NCBI GenBank assembly: GCA_964630665.1
Contig: CAZVVN010000007.1
Span: 1 to 64,000 of the forward strand
Direction of reading: 5' to 3'
Source of the DNA: UBA9619 sp964630665
GTDB lineage: Bacteria > Pseudomonadota > Gammaproteobacteria > Arenicellales > UBA868
DNA length: 64,000 nt
Made by a program: the position numbers and the translations under genes. The notes under the pieces are model-generated. The model searched no databases. It had not been told where the DNA came from and saw only the letters and a list, made by a program, of their open reading frames with translations. Below, piece by piece: positions 1 to 8,377 of this stretch. Position 1 is the stretch's first letter. Each line of letters begins with the position of its first letter.

Positions 1-76
1 GGTGGCTATGGGTGGGATCGAACCACCGACCCCGGCATTATGAGTGCCGTGCTCTGACCAGCTGAGCTACATAGCC
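1..76 (-). tRNA. tRNA-Met (CAT), elongator type
   Basis: On the minus strand this folds as a complete cloverleaf. It has a 7-bp acceptor stem starting GGCTATG, a D-arm with AGCTGG, an anticodon stem CGGCA/TGCCG closing loop CTCATAA, and a T-arm with GGTTCGATCC. The anticodon CAT lies at positions 40-42. The GGCTATG start resembles elongator tRNA-Met rather than initiator tRNA or the CAT-reading tRNA-Ile. The encoded 3' end reads ACC at the window edge, so the last A of CCA falls just outside. It lies directly behind ychF, as in Pseudomonas-type genomes. Confidence 0.95.
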
Positions 77-97
77 TTAAGCGGGAGACTTGTTGCT

Positions 98-1189
98 TCA
101 GACGTTGAAGCGAAAATGCATTATATCACCGTCGTTTAGAACGTACTCTTTGCCTTCCAAGCGAAGCCGGCCGGCGTCCCGCGCACCCTGCTCGCCACCG
201 TAGCGAACGTAATCTTCGTAACCAATGGTTTCAGCACGGATGAACCCCCGTTCGAAATCGCTGTGAATCACGCCGGCCGCCTGTGCGGCCCGCATACCGG
301 TTCTGACCGTCCAAGCTTTTGCTTCTTTCTCCGCCGCCGTGAAGAACGTCTGCAGGCTCAGTAGTCTGTAACCCGCCCGAATCACGCGGTCCAGACCGGA
401 TTCTTCCAGGCCCAGTTCCTGGAGAAATGCCTCACGATCATGATCGTCCAGCGCAGCAATTTCCTGTTCGATTGCGGCACTGATCAACACAATCTCGGCG
501 CCCTCTCGCTGAGCATGAGGTCGCAACGTATCGATCCAGGCATTGCCACGCGAATCGCCTTCAGCAACGTTTGCAATGTAGAGCACCGGCTTGTCAGTCA
601 GAAGACAGAGCGTCTTGATCACACTTCTGTCCTGAGGATCCAGTTCCATGTTACGAACAGCGCTTCCGGCCTCCAGCCACTCATGGGTCCGCTGGTACAG
701 ATCCATCAGGTGGCGCTGTTCTTTGTCGCCGCTTCTTGAGGCTTTCTCGGCTCGATGGAGCGCTCCCTCCACTGTCGCGAGGTCCGCAAGTGCGAGTTCG
801 ATCTCTATGGTCTGTACATCCGCCAGTGGGTCGACCCGGTTTGCAACATGGGTCACATCCACATCCTCGAAACACCTCACCACATGAGCAATTGCGTCGA
901 CCTCACGAATATGGGCAAGAAAGCGGTTTCCGAGACCCTCGCCCTGTGACGCACCGGACACCAGGCCGGCGATGTCCACAAATTCCATGAACGCAGGAAC
1001 AACTCTTGCGGGGTGTACAAGATCCGCGATGGTATACAGGCGCGTATCGGGTACCTCAACCATGCCAGCATTGGGTTCAATCGTGCAGAAGGGATAATTT
1101 TCAGCCTGAACCGCGGCGCGGGTCAGTGCGTTGAACAAGGTCGACTTACCGACGTTGGGCAGACCGACGATACCGCAGCGAAATCCCAT
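98..1189 (-). CDS. ychF: Redox-regulated ATPase YchF (Obg-family P-loop protein)
   Basis: This is a 363-residue protein of normal family length. The N-terminus carries the P-loop GLPNVGKST (about residues 9-17), followed by the G3-like DIAGLVSGAS. Where Ras-like GTPases have NKxD it has NVAE, which fits the known preference of YchF for ATP over GTP. The C-terminus (about residues 280-363) is a TGS domain ending in HFRFNV, as is usual for YchF. The family binds ribosomes and is linked to oxidative-stress responses and start-site selection. The ATG follows the pth stop codon with no base between them, so the two are translationally coupled. It is the last protein gene of the prs-rplY-pth-ychF operon. 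Confidence 0.97.
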   Translation of the reverse strand: MGFRCGIVGLPNVGKSTLFNALTRAAVQAENYPFCTIEPNAGMVEVPDTRLYTIADLVHPARVVPAFMEFVDIAGLVSGASQGEGLGNRFLAHIREVDAIAHVVRCFEDVDVTHVANRVDPLADVQTIEIELALADLATVEGALHRAEKASRSGDKEQRHLMDLYQRTHEWLEAGSAVRNMELDPQDRSVIKTLCLLTDKPVLYIANVAEGDSRGNAWIDTLRPHAQREGAEIVLISAAIEQEIAALDDHDREAFLQELGLEESGLDRVIRAGYRLLSLQTFFTAAEKEAKAWTVRTGMRAAQAAGVIHSDFERGFIRAETIGYEDYVRYGGEQGARDAGRLRLEGKEYVLNDGDIMHFRFNV

Positions 1190-1783
1190 TCAGTCCTCAG
1201 TCTCTCGAGGATTGCTATGCAGCTGGTTCATGACCTTCTCCCAGTCACCCATGGCAATGCCATTAAAGAGATCGAGGGTGCGTTCAATCACATCGCCGAT
1301 TGCATTCCGATCGTCAACTGAAGGGGTGCGTAACACATAGTCCGTGACATCATTCGGACTGCCTGGGTGGCCGATTCCCAGACGCAAACGCGCGAAATCC
1401 TGTGAACCCAGCTCCTGAAAAATGCTGCGCAGACCGTTGTGCCCCCCGTGTCCACCAGCCCGCTTTAATCGAGCAATTCCGGGCGGTAGATCCAGGTCGT
1501 CGTGCACGACCAGAACCTGAGCGGGTTCGATACCAAAGTACCGCGCTACCGCCGAAACGGGACCGCCACTCTCATTCATCCAGATCGTGGGTCGGAGCAG
1601 TCGTAGCTTTTGACCGCCAACCAGAATATCGGCAAGCTCAGCGCGGAATCTTGTCTCTGACCTATAGCTGAAGACCGTCCGCCGTTGCAGGGCATCCAAA
1701 AACCAATAGCCCGCGTTGTGCCGGGTCTGCGCGTAGCCAGGGCCCGGATTACCCAAGCCGGCGATAAGGGAGATTCCACTCAT
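1190..1783 (-). CDS. pth: Peptidyl-tRNA hydrolase
   Basis: Pth hydrolyses the ester bond of peptidyl-tRNAs released by abortive translation and so recycles tRNA in the cytoplasm. The 197-residue protein starts with the typical LIAGLGNPGPGYAQTRHNAG, containing the Asn and the catalytic His of TRHNAG (about residue 22). It also has VVHDDLDLPPG with the conserved Asp and GGHGGHNGLRS, which forms the tRNA-binding surface. Length and motif order are normal. It lies between rplY and ychF, an arrangement conserved across gammaproteobacteria, and its stop codon directly abuts the ychF start. Confidence 0.97.
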   Translation of the reverse strand: MSGISLIAGLGNPGPGYAQTRHNAGYWFLDALQRRTVFSYRSETRFRAELADILVGGQKLRLLRPTIWMNESGGPVSAVARYFGIEPAQVLVVHDDLDLPPGIARLKRAGGHGGHNGLRSIFQELGSQDFARLRLGIGHPGSPNDVTDYVLRTPSVDDRNAIGDVIERTLDLFNGIAMGDWEKVMNQLHSNPRETED

Positions 1784-1840
1784 CAGGCGTGGTCGGCCAC
1801 CGGGCCAAGGACTGCCCGGGAGTAGTCGACGATTAGGTGC

Positions 1841-2557
1841 CTAATCTTCGGCCTTCTCCGCCGACCCTGCATCATCAGACTGCTTCTCACCCTCCGGCGC
1901 TGCAGCTTCGCCCGCGTCTTCACCTTCAACACCTTCAAGGTCTTCATCGACGTCGGTGATTTCATCTTCTTCAATCACCCGCGGCGGGGCAACGGTCGCG
2001 ATGGTCGGGTCCTCTCCTTCGAGAGCCGCCGTACCGGTAAGCTCCACACCTTCGGGCAACTGAACCTCTGAAAGGTGGATTACCTCGTTGATACCCAGTC
2101 CAGAAACATCCACAGCGATGTATTCGGGAAGATCCTTGGGCAGACAGGTGACGTCCAGTTCCGTAATCAGGTTTGAGAAAATCCCTTCATCGACCTTGAC
2201 GCCGGGTGCTTCGTCCGCACCCTCGAAATGGACCGGCACTTTAATGTGCAGTTTCTCGGTCGCTTTGATCCTCTGAAAATCGACATGCGTGACACGCGGC
2301 CTGTAGCGGTGCCGTTGGACCTCACGCAAGATTACCTGTTGTGGACCCGATGTCGTGTTCAGCGAGATGATCGCTGAATGAAATGCCTCGATGTCCAGGT
2401 TGTGCATAATCTCGTTGTGATCCAGCAACAGGGCTTCGTTGTCCTTGCCGGCACCGTAGACCATGGCGGGCACCTGTTCAGCCCGGCGCAGACGTCGGCT
2501 TGCGTTGGTACCGAAAACGTCCCGTGGTTGCGTGTTCAATTCAAAAGCTGTACTCAT
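1841..2557 (-). CDS. rplY: 50S ribosomal protein L25/Ctc (long, two-domain form)
   Basis: L25 binds 5S rRNA in the large subunit. This 238-residue version is the long Ctc/TL5 form. The N-terminal L25 domain (about residues 1-95, beginning FELNTQPRDVFGTNASRRLRR) is followed by a C-terminal TL5/CTC beta domain with VHFEGADEAPGVK. A low-complexity acidic tail of Glu, Asp, Ala and Gly runs over roughly the last 50 residues. The ATG has a good upstream AAGGAGA about 8 bases away. It is about 80 bp behind prs and 57 bp ahead of pth in one operon. Confidence 0.96.
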   Translation of the reverse strand: MSTAFELNTQPRDVFGTNASRRLRRAEQVPAMVYGAGKDNEALLLDHNEIMHNLDIEAFHSAIISLNTTSGPQQVILREVQRHRYRPRVTHVDFQRIKATEKLHIKVPVHFEGADEAPGVKVDEGIFSNLITELDVTCLPKDLPEYIAVDVSGLGINEVIHLSEVQLPEGVELTGTAALEGEDPTIATVAPPRVIEEDEITDVDEDLEGVEGEDAGEAAAPEGEKQSDDAGSAEKAED

Positions 2558-2636
2558 TCTCTAGTCTCCTTGGATTAGCGCGAACAGTTCACGCACCTCA
2601 CGACCGACATTCAGGTTTAGCCTGCTGTATCGCCAG

Positions 2637-3587
2637 TCACTCCATGAACAGCGAACTCACCGAATCGCCCTCAGCGATTCGGCGAATAGCCTCCGCCAGC
2701 AATTCAGCAATACTGATCTGCCGGATCTTGTCACAGTTTCTTGCCTCGTCATTGAGCGGAATCGAATTGGTCACCACGATCTCGTCAAGTTCCGACGCCA
2801 TGATTCGCTCGACGGCACTGCCCGAAAGTACGGGGTGTGTACAGCAGGCTGAGACCTGTCTCGCACCGGCGTCTTTAAGGGCCGAAGCGGCTTCACACAA
2901 AGTGTTCGCTGTGTCCACCATGTCGTCCATCAGTACGCAGGTATGATTGTCGACTGCCCCGATGATATGCATGACCTTGGCCTCATTGGCCTTAGGTCGT
3001 CGTTTATCGATGATCGCAAGATCGGCCCCGAGCTGTTTGGCCATGGCCCTGGCCCGGAGCACCCCGCCCACGTCGGGTGAGACAACTAGCAGGTTTTCAG
3101 GCTGCTGTCGCCACAGTTCACTGTTGAGAACTGGCGCGGCATAGATATTGTCCACCGGCACATCAAAAAACCCCTGAATCTGGTCGGCGTGCAGATCCAT
3201 TGTGACAACCCTGTCGGCACCGGCGACACCAATCATGTCAGCTACCAGCTTGGCCGTGATCGCGACACGCGCTGTGCGGGGTCTACGATCCTGGCGGGCG
3301 TACCCGTAATACGGCATCACCGCCGTTACACGCTCGGCCGAGGAGCGTTTCAAGGCATCGATCATCACCAGCAGTTCCATTAAGTTTCTGCTGGCCGGTG
3401 CACTGGTCGGCTGGATCACAAAAACGTCGCGATCGCGAACATGCTCCATGATCTCAACATTTACCTCGCCGTCACTGAAAGTGCCGACAAGCGCCCGCCC
3501 GAGTCCGGTTCCCAGGTGCCCGGCTACTTCTTTCGCCAACTCGGGATTGGCATTGCCAGTAAAGATTGCGAGGTCTTCGAACGCCAC
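2637..3587 (-). CDS. prs: Ribose-phosphate pyrophosphokinase (PRPP synthetase)
   Basis: The enzyme converts ribose 5-phosphate and ATP to PRPP for nucleotide, His and Trp synthesis. At 316 residues it has normal length. Visible motifs are the divalent-metal and ATP site DLHADQIQGFFD (about residues 129-140), the flexible-loop KRRPKANEAKVM and the PRPP-binding VLMDDMVDTANT. The start codon is GTG, with GGAGAA seven bases upstream. The upstream neighbour is tRNA-Gln only about 30 bp away, so the tRNA must be processed from the same transcript or prs has a very short promoter region. Confidence 0.97.
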   Translation of the reverse strand: MAFEDLAIFTGNANPELAKEVAGHLGTGLGRALVGTFSDGEVNVEIMEHVRDRDVFVIQPTSAPASRNLMELLVMIDALKRSSAERVTAVMPYYGYARQDRRPRTARVAITAKLVADMIGVAGADRVVTMDLHADQIQGFFDVPVDNIYAAPVLNSELWRQQPENLLVVSPDVGGVLRARAMAKQLGADLAIIDKRRPKANEAKVMHIIGAVDNHTCVLMDDMVDTANTLCEAASALKDAGARQVSACCTHPVLSGSAVERIMASELDEIVVTNSIPLNDEARNCDKIRQISIAELLAEAIRRIAEGDSVSSLFME

Positions 3588-3617
3588 TATCGATTCTCCA
3601 CTGGTTCTACATCAATG

Positions 3618-3692
3618 TGGCTGGGGTGCCAGGATTCGAACCTGGGAATGCCAGAATCAAAATCTGGTGCCTTACCACTTGGCTACACCCCA
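3618..3692 (-). tRNA. tRNA-Gln (TTG)
   Basis: Reading the minus strand gives a full cloverleaf with acceptor stem TGGGGTG/CACCCCA, anticodon stem CCAGA/TCTGG around loop TTTTGAT (anticodon TTG at 3658-3660), T-arm GGTTCGAATCC, discriminator G and an encoded CCA. The weak U1-A72 end pair is typical of bacterial tRNA-Gln. It sits between ispE and prs, as in Pseudomonas. Its first ten bases overlap the end of ispE, including the ispE stop codon. Confidence 0.97.
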
Positions 3693-4516
3693 TCCGGCTC
3701 GACTTGTCTCAACGGGTGCAGGTCGATGCCCCACGATAAAAACCCCCTGTTACCGGGCGGCGCCTGCGCCAGTATCGCTTCTCCGCTGGCCCGATCCGGC
3801 ACCGCTACGAACAACCCTGACCCGCTGCCTGTCATCCGGGCATCTCCAAATTGGCCCAACCACGCCAGAGACTGGGCCACCTGGGGATAAAGTCTGCAGG
3901 TCACAGTTTCCAGGTCGTTACGAAGATCGCCTGTAAAAAGGGTGGGTATTCTGATTCGGGGGGTAGTTCGTGTCAATTCCGGGTCAGCGAACACCGCGGC
4001 TGTGGAGACGGATACCGGCGGCAACAGCACACAGTACAGAGCCGGTGGAACAGAGACTGTGGTGAGCTTGTCACCGACTCCTTCGGCCCAGGCCGAACAG
4101 CCGTGAAGAAAGAAAGGAACATCCGCCCCGAGTTCAAGGCCAAGGCCAGCCAATACCGAGGTATCGGCGTTGACACCCCAGAGTTCGTTCAGCGCCAAAA
4201 GCACCGTCGCCGCATCTGAACTACCACCCCCAAGCCCTGCCCCGACAGGAATACGCTTTTCCAGATCAATATCGACACCGGCACTGACCCCGGCAAACAC
4301 CTGAAGCGTGCGGGCGGCACGCACTGTCAGATCGTCTGCCGGCAGTCCCGTCCCGCCTCGCCGGGTGATAACACCATCGGTCCTCAGAGAGAATCGCAGT
4401 GAATCCGAATAGTCGAGCAGCTGGAACAACGTCTGTAACTCATGGTAGCCGTCAGACCGTCTTCCAACGACATGCAGGAAAAGGTTCAACTTGGCGGGTG
4501 CCAGCCACACATTCAT
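3683..4516 (-). CDS. ispE: 4-diphosphocytidyl-2-C-methyl-D-erythritol kinase
   Basis: IspE phosphorylates CDP-methylerythritol in the non-mevalonate isoprenoid pathway. This 277-residue GHMP kinase begins APAKLNLFLHVVGRRSDGYHEL, the usual N-terminal substrate loop. It carries the ATP-binding PVGAGLGGGSSDAATVL (about residues 91-107) and the C-terminal MTGSGSGLF motif. The ATG overlaps the lolB stop by four bases (ATGA), so translation is coupled. The TAG stop lies inside the 5' acceptor/D-arm region of the following tRNA-Gln gene. Confidence 0.96.
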   Translation of the reverse strand: MNVWLAPAKLNLFLHVVGRRSDGYHELQTLFQLLDYSDSLRFSLRTDGVITRRGGTGLPADDLTVRAARTLQVFAGVSAGVDIDLEKRIPVGAGLGGGSSDAATVLLALNELWGVNADTSVLAGLGLELGADVPFFLHGCSAWAEGVGDKLTTVSVPPALYCVLLPPVSVSTAAVFADPELTRTTPRIRIPTLFTGDLRNDLETVTCRLYPQVAQSLAWLGQFGDARMTGSGSGLFVAVPDRASGEAILAQAPPGNRGFLSWGIDLHPLRQVEPDGV

Positions 4517-5193
4517 GCCGACTCGTCCTCGCTGGTGGAATCCTTCTGCCAGCGGTTGATCACGATCTTGACTGTGAACTGCGGGTCAAGCCCTGCACTG
4601 GTCCGGATGTCTGTCGGAAGCGCCTCGGAAAGCGCACGAGCGTAGATCTTACGGGGCAACTCGACCGAATCGTACCTCCGGTAATCCAGGTAGTTCACCT
4701 CCCAGCCGGACTGGACCAGTTTCAGGAGGCGGCCGGAGTCGTCCAGCTCGCTGGCTTCTACGGTCTGCGGGCCAGGCAACCCACGCAGCCAGTAACCCAA
4801 CTCGGTGAACGGCATCTGCCAGCCCAAAGCCTGGTAAAGCACGGCTTCAGCCGTTGGGCCGGTTACAGGCCGATCGCTGGATTTCTGAAGTGAGGCGCCA
4901 TGACTTTCCTCAGTGATTGTCACCCGTCCGCCACCGAAAGCGCCGATCAGATCGATCCGGCTGGAGCGGTCGCGACGCCGCCAGATTATCGTGACACTGG
5001 CTGCCTGGTCTCCAGCCCGGACTGCCAGGCGACCGGCGAGGTCCCATTTCAGATAACCCGCGAGCGTTGCCTGGCGTTCCTGCCACAAAGACTCTCGTTG
5101 CGTGAGCGTCGTGTCCTGTCGGGTGACTGGCAGCTGCACGCAGGCACCGAGCAATACGCACATGCCAAGAGCCAGAGACCGGCGGGCGATCAC
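4513..5193 (-). CDS. lolB: Outer-membrane lipoprotein insertion protein LolB
   Basis: LolB receives lipoproteins from the LolA chaperone and inserts them into the outer membrane. The 226-residue precursor has a short basic N-terminus, a hydrophobic stretch and the lipobox LLGAC with Cys at residue 18. The body has the LolB pattern WDLAGRLAVRAGDQAASVTIIWRRR near residues 50-75. The start is GTG and overlaps the upstream TPR gene by four bases (GTGA). The order TPR-lolB-ispE-prs is the common gammaproteobacterial one. Confidence 0.93.
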   Translation of the reverse strand: MIARRSLALGMCVLLGACVQLPVTRQDTTLTQRESLWQERQATLAGYLKWDLAGRLAVRAGDQAASVTIIWRRRDRSSRIDLIGAFGGGRVTITEESHGASLQKSSDRPVTGPTAEAVLYQALGWQMPFTELGYWLRGLPGPQTVEASELDDSGRLLKLVQSGWEVNYLDYRRYDSVELPRKIYARALSEALPTDIRTSAGLDPQFTVKIVINRWQKDSTSEDESA

Positions 5194-6929
5194 AGATCAA
5201 ATTTCCGCAGAGTCTCCTGCAGCACCGGGTTGGCAGGGTCGCTTTGGCGACCGCGTTGCCAGACCTCACGGGCCTGATCTTGGTGACCATCCATCCACAG
5301 AACCTCCCCAAGGTGTGCGGCGATCTCGGCGTCCATTCGAATGTCGATCGCTTTCTGCAGAAACTCTCGTGCCAGATCATTGTGGCCCAGGCGATAGTGC
5401 ACCCAGCCCAGACTGTCCAGGATAAAGGGATCACCCGGCAACAGTTCAATCGCCTGTTCTATCAGTGTCAGGGCTTCATCCAGACGATCTGTCTGATCGG
5501 CCAGCGTGTAACCAAGCGCGTTGTACGCATGGGCATTATCGGGCTCGAGCTCAATCAGTCGACGCATATCGAGCTCGTGTTTTTCAATGAACTTGAGTTG
5601 GGCACTCACCAGGCCACGGGCATAAAGCAGGTCAGCATTGTCGGGAATATCGGCCAGCGCTGCATCCAGCAGCGAAAGTGCCGCGTCCAACCCACGGCTA
5701 CCGCGCAGAATCTGCTCGTGGGCGAGGTAGATTCGCACCTGCTCTGCTACCGAGTCCGGCACGATCCCAACGAGGTGATCAACAGCCTCCTCGACCCTGC
5801 CGGCAGCGCCCAAAGCAGCACCGATTCGCAGCTGTGCGTCAAAGTAGAGCTCACTCTCCGTGACCGCTCTCAGCCAGGCCAGTGCGTCGTCGTATCGCTC
5901 TTCCTGAACGGCGATCTGAGCCAGATAGAGCCGTGACTGGTCGTGATCCGGATCCAGTTCCAGGTACCGCCCAAGCCAGCGCGCTGCGTTCTGAATATCG
6001 CCAATCTCGAGGCTCAGCACACCGGACGCATAGATCGCATCACTGTTGCCAGGCTCCCTGCGGGCCAACTCATTGAACTGCTCAAGCGCGCTTTCAAGCT
6101 CACCCCACTCAGTCAGCAGCCTGGCCCAGGCGAGCCTGAGGTCGTTACTGTCCGGGAACTCGACCAGGAATTTTGTTGTGAAAGCCGACAGGGCTGCCCG
6201 GTCATCGGCCTTTTTGAGCTGCCCAAGCTTCATCAGTGCAACCTGTTGCCAGCCTGGATGCAGCGAAAGAGCGCGATTCAACGCCCCTTCAGCGAGATCG
6301 GGACGGTCGGCCTTGTAGGCCAGCCAGGCGTGAGCCAGGTGTACCTCGGGCTCATCAGCATAGTGCTCGGCCAGTCGCTCCATGACCGACAACCAGGCGC
6401 TGGGGTCGGCACTGCGTCCGAGGATCTCACTCGCCCGGCGGAGATTCCGGCCAGGCTTCGATCCGGGTTCATCGTTGTACTCGACCAACGTATTGAAAAA
6501 CTCATCCGGGCGCTCCAAAGCCATGAGTGCCTGGAGCTCAAGAACCCGCGGGCGGTCTGAATCCGGCATCAGCTGCACGAGAAGACGAGCCATCTCAAGT
6601 GCCCGTACATGGTGACCGGCCTGCATTGACAACCCATAGGCCCTGACGACCACATCGGGATCCTGGCTGATCTCGGCCGCTCGCAGCATGGCTTCCGCTG
6701 CCGCCTGACCATCGCCGCGTCGGGCGGCAATATCTGCCAGAAGATACTGGAAAATCAACTCAGACCTGCGGTCAAACCCGGGCTCTGCCTGTTCACCGGA
6801 AGCCGGTGTGCCTGCAGCCAGCCCCTGTGTGACGGTCTGGGCCTTCGGACCTTCCGGTACTGCGGCACAACCAACCACCGTCCCGGCAAGAAACAGAACG
6901 GCTAAAGTTTTATGGCGTGTCTTCGGCAT
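5190..6929 (-). CDS. TPR-repeat lipoprotein upstream of lolB
   Basis: I chose the ATG that gives a 579-residue protein beginning MPKTRHKTLAVLFLAG, because a lipobox VVGC then puts the lipidated Cys at residue 21. An earlier in-frame start would add eleven residues and spoil the signal peptide. The rest is a chain of tetratricopeptide-like helix pairs, with recurrent patterns such as AYNALGYTLADQ and LDSLGWVHYRLGHNDLA near the C-terminus. The exact function is not known to me. Homologues lie beside hemA and lolB in many gammaproteobacteria, and an envelope scaffolding role is an inference. Confidence 0.88.
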   Translation of the reverse strand: MPKTRHKTLAVLFLAGTVVGCAAVPEGPKAQTVTQGLAAGTPASGEQAEPGFDRRSELIFQYLLADIAARRGDGQAAAEAMLRAAEISQDPDVVVRAYGLSMQAGHHVRALEMARLLVQLMPDSDRPRVLELQALMALERPDEFFNTLVEYNDEPGSKPGRNLRRASEILGRSADPSAWLSVMERLAEHYADEPEVHLAHAWLAYKADRPDLAEGALNRALSLHPGWQQVALMKLGQLKKADDRAALSAFTTKFLVEFPDSNDLRLAWARLLTEWGELESALEQFNELARREPGNSDAIYASGVLSLEIGDIQNAARWLGRYLELDPDHDQSRLYLAQIAVQEERYDDALAWLRAVTESELYFDAQLRIGAALGAAGRVEEAVDHLVGIVPDSVAEQVRIYLAHEQILRGSRGLDAALSLLDAALADIPDNADLLYARGLVSAQLKFIEKHELDMRRLIELEPDNAHAYNALGYTLADQTDRLDEALTLIEQAIELLPGDPFILDSLGWVHYRLGHNDLAREFLQKAIDIRMDAEIAAHLGEVLWMDGHQDQAREVWQRGRQSDPANPVLQETLRKFDL

Positions 6930-7062
6930 AGGATCAAGAAACCGGGCAAAACAGCTGGTCATCAGCCACCGCTTGGCCGAGAATAACAGAACCTGGCAAC
7001 TCGGTTGTCATTCTTCCGGCCTGGCACGATAAAGTGCACAGTTTGCTGTTTAGGGCCTGTTC

Positions 7063-7107
7063 TTGACACAGAAGCAACAGCGATGAAAATACCCGTAACA
7101 CCGGGTA
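7063..7107 (+). promoter_or_regulatory. Probable hemA promoter and leader inverted repeat
   Basis: A perfect -35 hexamer TTGACA (7063-7068) is followed after 16 bases by GAAAAT (7085-7090), which matches four of six -10 positions. Just downstream, TACCCG-TAACAC-CGGGTA (7090-7107) forms a 6-bp inverted repeat that ends 13 bases before the hemA ATG and so could affect translation. This lies in the divergent space between the TPR lipoprotein gene and hemA. Confidence 0.5.
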
Positions 7108-7120
7108 TCCTGCAGATTCG

Positions 7121-8374
7121 ATGAATCTTCTCACGTTCGGCCTCAATCACCGCACGGCCCCAGTCGCCTTGCGGGAAAAAGCTGCATTCACACCCGATCA
7201 GCTGCCCGAAGCCGTGCGCTCCCTGGTCAGCGGCAGCGACGTATCGGAGGCCGCGATTCTCTCGACCTGCAACCGGACTGAAATCTACTGTCGCCAGAAT
7301 GGCTCAGAGCCGAACCAGGTGTTCGACTGGCTGTGCGGCTACGGTCAACTTGCCGCTGACGACCTGGGCCCGTCGACCTATTCCCTGCCCGGAGCGCAGG
7401 CTGTAGAGCATGCCTTTCGGGTCGCTTCCGGCCTGGATTCAATGGTGCTGGGTGAGCCCCAGATCCTGGGGCAGATGAAATCGGCTTTTACGACGGCCCA
7501 CCAGGCCGGCACGACGGGCAAGATCCTCAATCGCCTCTTTCAGCACACTTTTTCGGTGGCCAAGCAGGTTCGCAGCGAAACCGCCGTCGGAGTGAATGCG
7601 GTATCGGTTGCTTTTGCTGCAGTCGACCTGGCACGCAGGATCTTTACGAGTCTTTCGGACCAGACAGTACTGCTCATCGGCGCCGGCGAAACGATCGAGC
7701 TGGTTGCCCGGTACCTGAAAGAAAATGGCATTAAACACATCATCGTGGCCAACAGATCGATCGAAAGGGCCCGCATTCTGGCGGACCAGGTCACCAGCGA
7801 AGCGATTTCCCTGGCCGAGATTCCCAACCGTCTGCACCAGGCTGACATCGTGGTCGCTTCGACGGCCAGTACGCTACCAATACTCGGCAAGGGAACGGTA
7901 GAACGCGCCATCAAGGCGCGTCGCCACCGGCCTATGTTCATGATCGATCTTGCAGTACCCAGAGACATTGAGCCTGAGATTGAGGCACTGCGGGACGTTT
8001 TTCTGTATACCGTTGATGATCTACAGGAAATAGTGGAGAAGAACATCGCATCCCGCCGGGAGGCCGCCGAAGAGGCAGGAAAAATAATCGATCTGCAGGT
8101 GATTCGATTCATGCGCTGGCTCCAGTCACTCGACTCGGTACCGACAATCTGTGCCTTCAGAGACCAGATTGACACCATCCAGCGTACCGAACTGACTCAG
8201 GCCCGCCGCCGGATTGCCAATGGCGCAGATCCCGACCAGGTCCTGCAAGAACTGGCACGCAACCTGTCAAGGAAGTTTGCCCATGCTCCCAGTCAGGCGC
8301 TAAAACAGGCTAACGACGACGGCAACACCGCCCTGGCCCAGGCAACGCGAAGGCTGTTCAAGCTTTCCATCTGA
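7121..8374 (+). CDS. hemA: Glutamyl-tRNA reductase
   Basis: HemA reduces glutamyl-tRNA(Glu) to glutamate-1-semialdehyde with NADPH, the committed step of tetrapyrrole synthesis by the C5 route. The 417-residue protein opens LLTFGLNHRTAPVALREK and has the catalytic Cys in LSTCNRTEIY (about residue 50). It also has GLDSMVLGEPQILGQ, the NADPH-binding LLIGAGETIELVARY and a C-terminal dimerisation helix region. It is divergent from the TPR-lolB operon and three bases ahead of prfA, the usual hemA-prfA-prmC operon. Confidence 0.97.
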   Translation: MNLLTFGLNHRTAPVALREKAAFTPDQLPEAVRSLVSGSDVSEAAILSTCNRTEIYCRQNGSEPNQVFDWLCGYGQLAADDLGPSTYSLPGAQAVEHAFRVASGLDSMVLGEPQILGQMKSAFTTAHQAGTTGKILNRLFQHTFSVAKQVRSETAVGVNAVSVAFAAVDLARRIFTSLSDQTVLLIGAGETIELVARYLKENGIKHIIVANRSIERARILADQVTSEAISLAEIPNRLHQADIVVASTASTLPILGKGTVERAIKARRHRPMFMIDLAVPRDIEPEIEALRDVFLYTVDDLQEIVEKNIASRREAAEEAGKIIDLQVIRFMRWLQSLDSVPTICAFRDQIDTIQRTELTQARRRIANGADPDQVLQELARNLSRKFAHAPSQALKQANDDGNTALAQATRRLFKLSI

Positions 8375-8377
8375 CCA

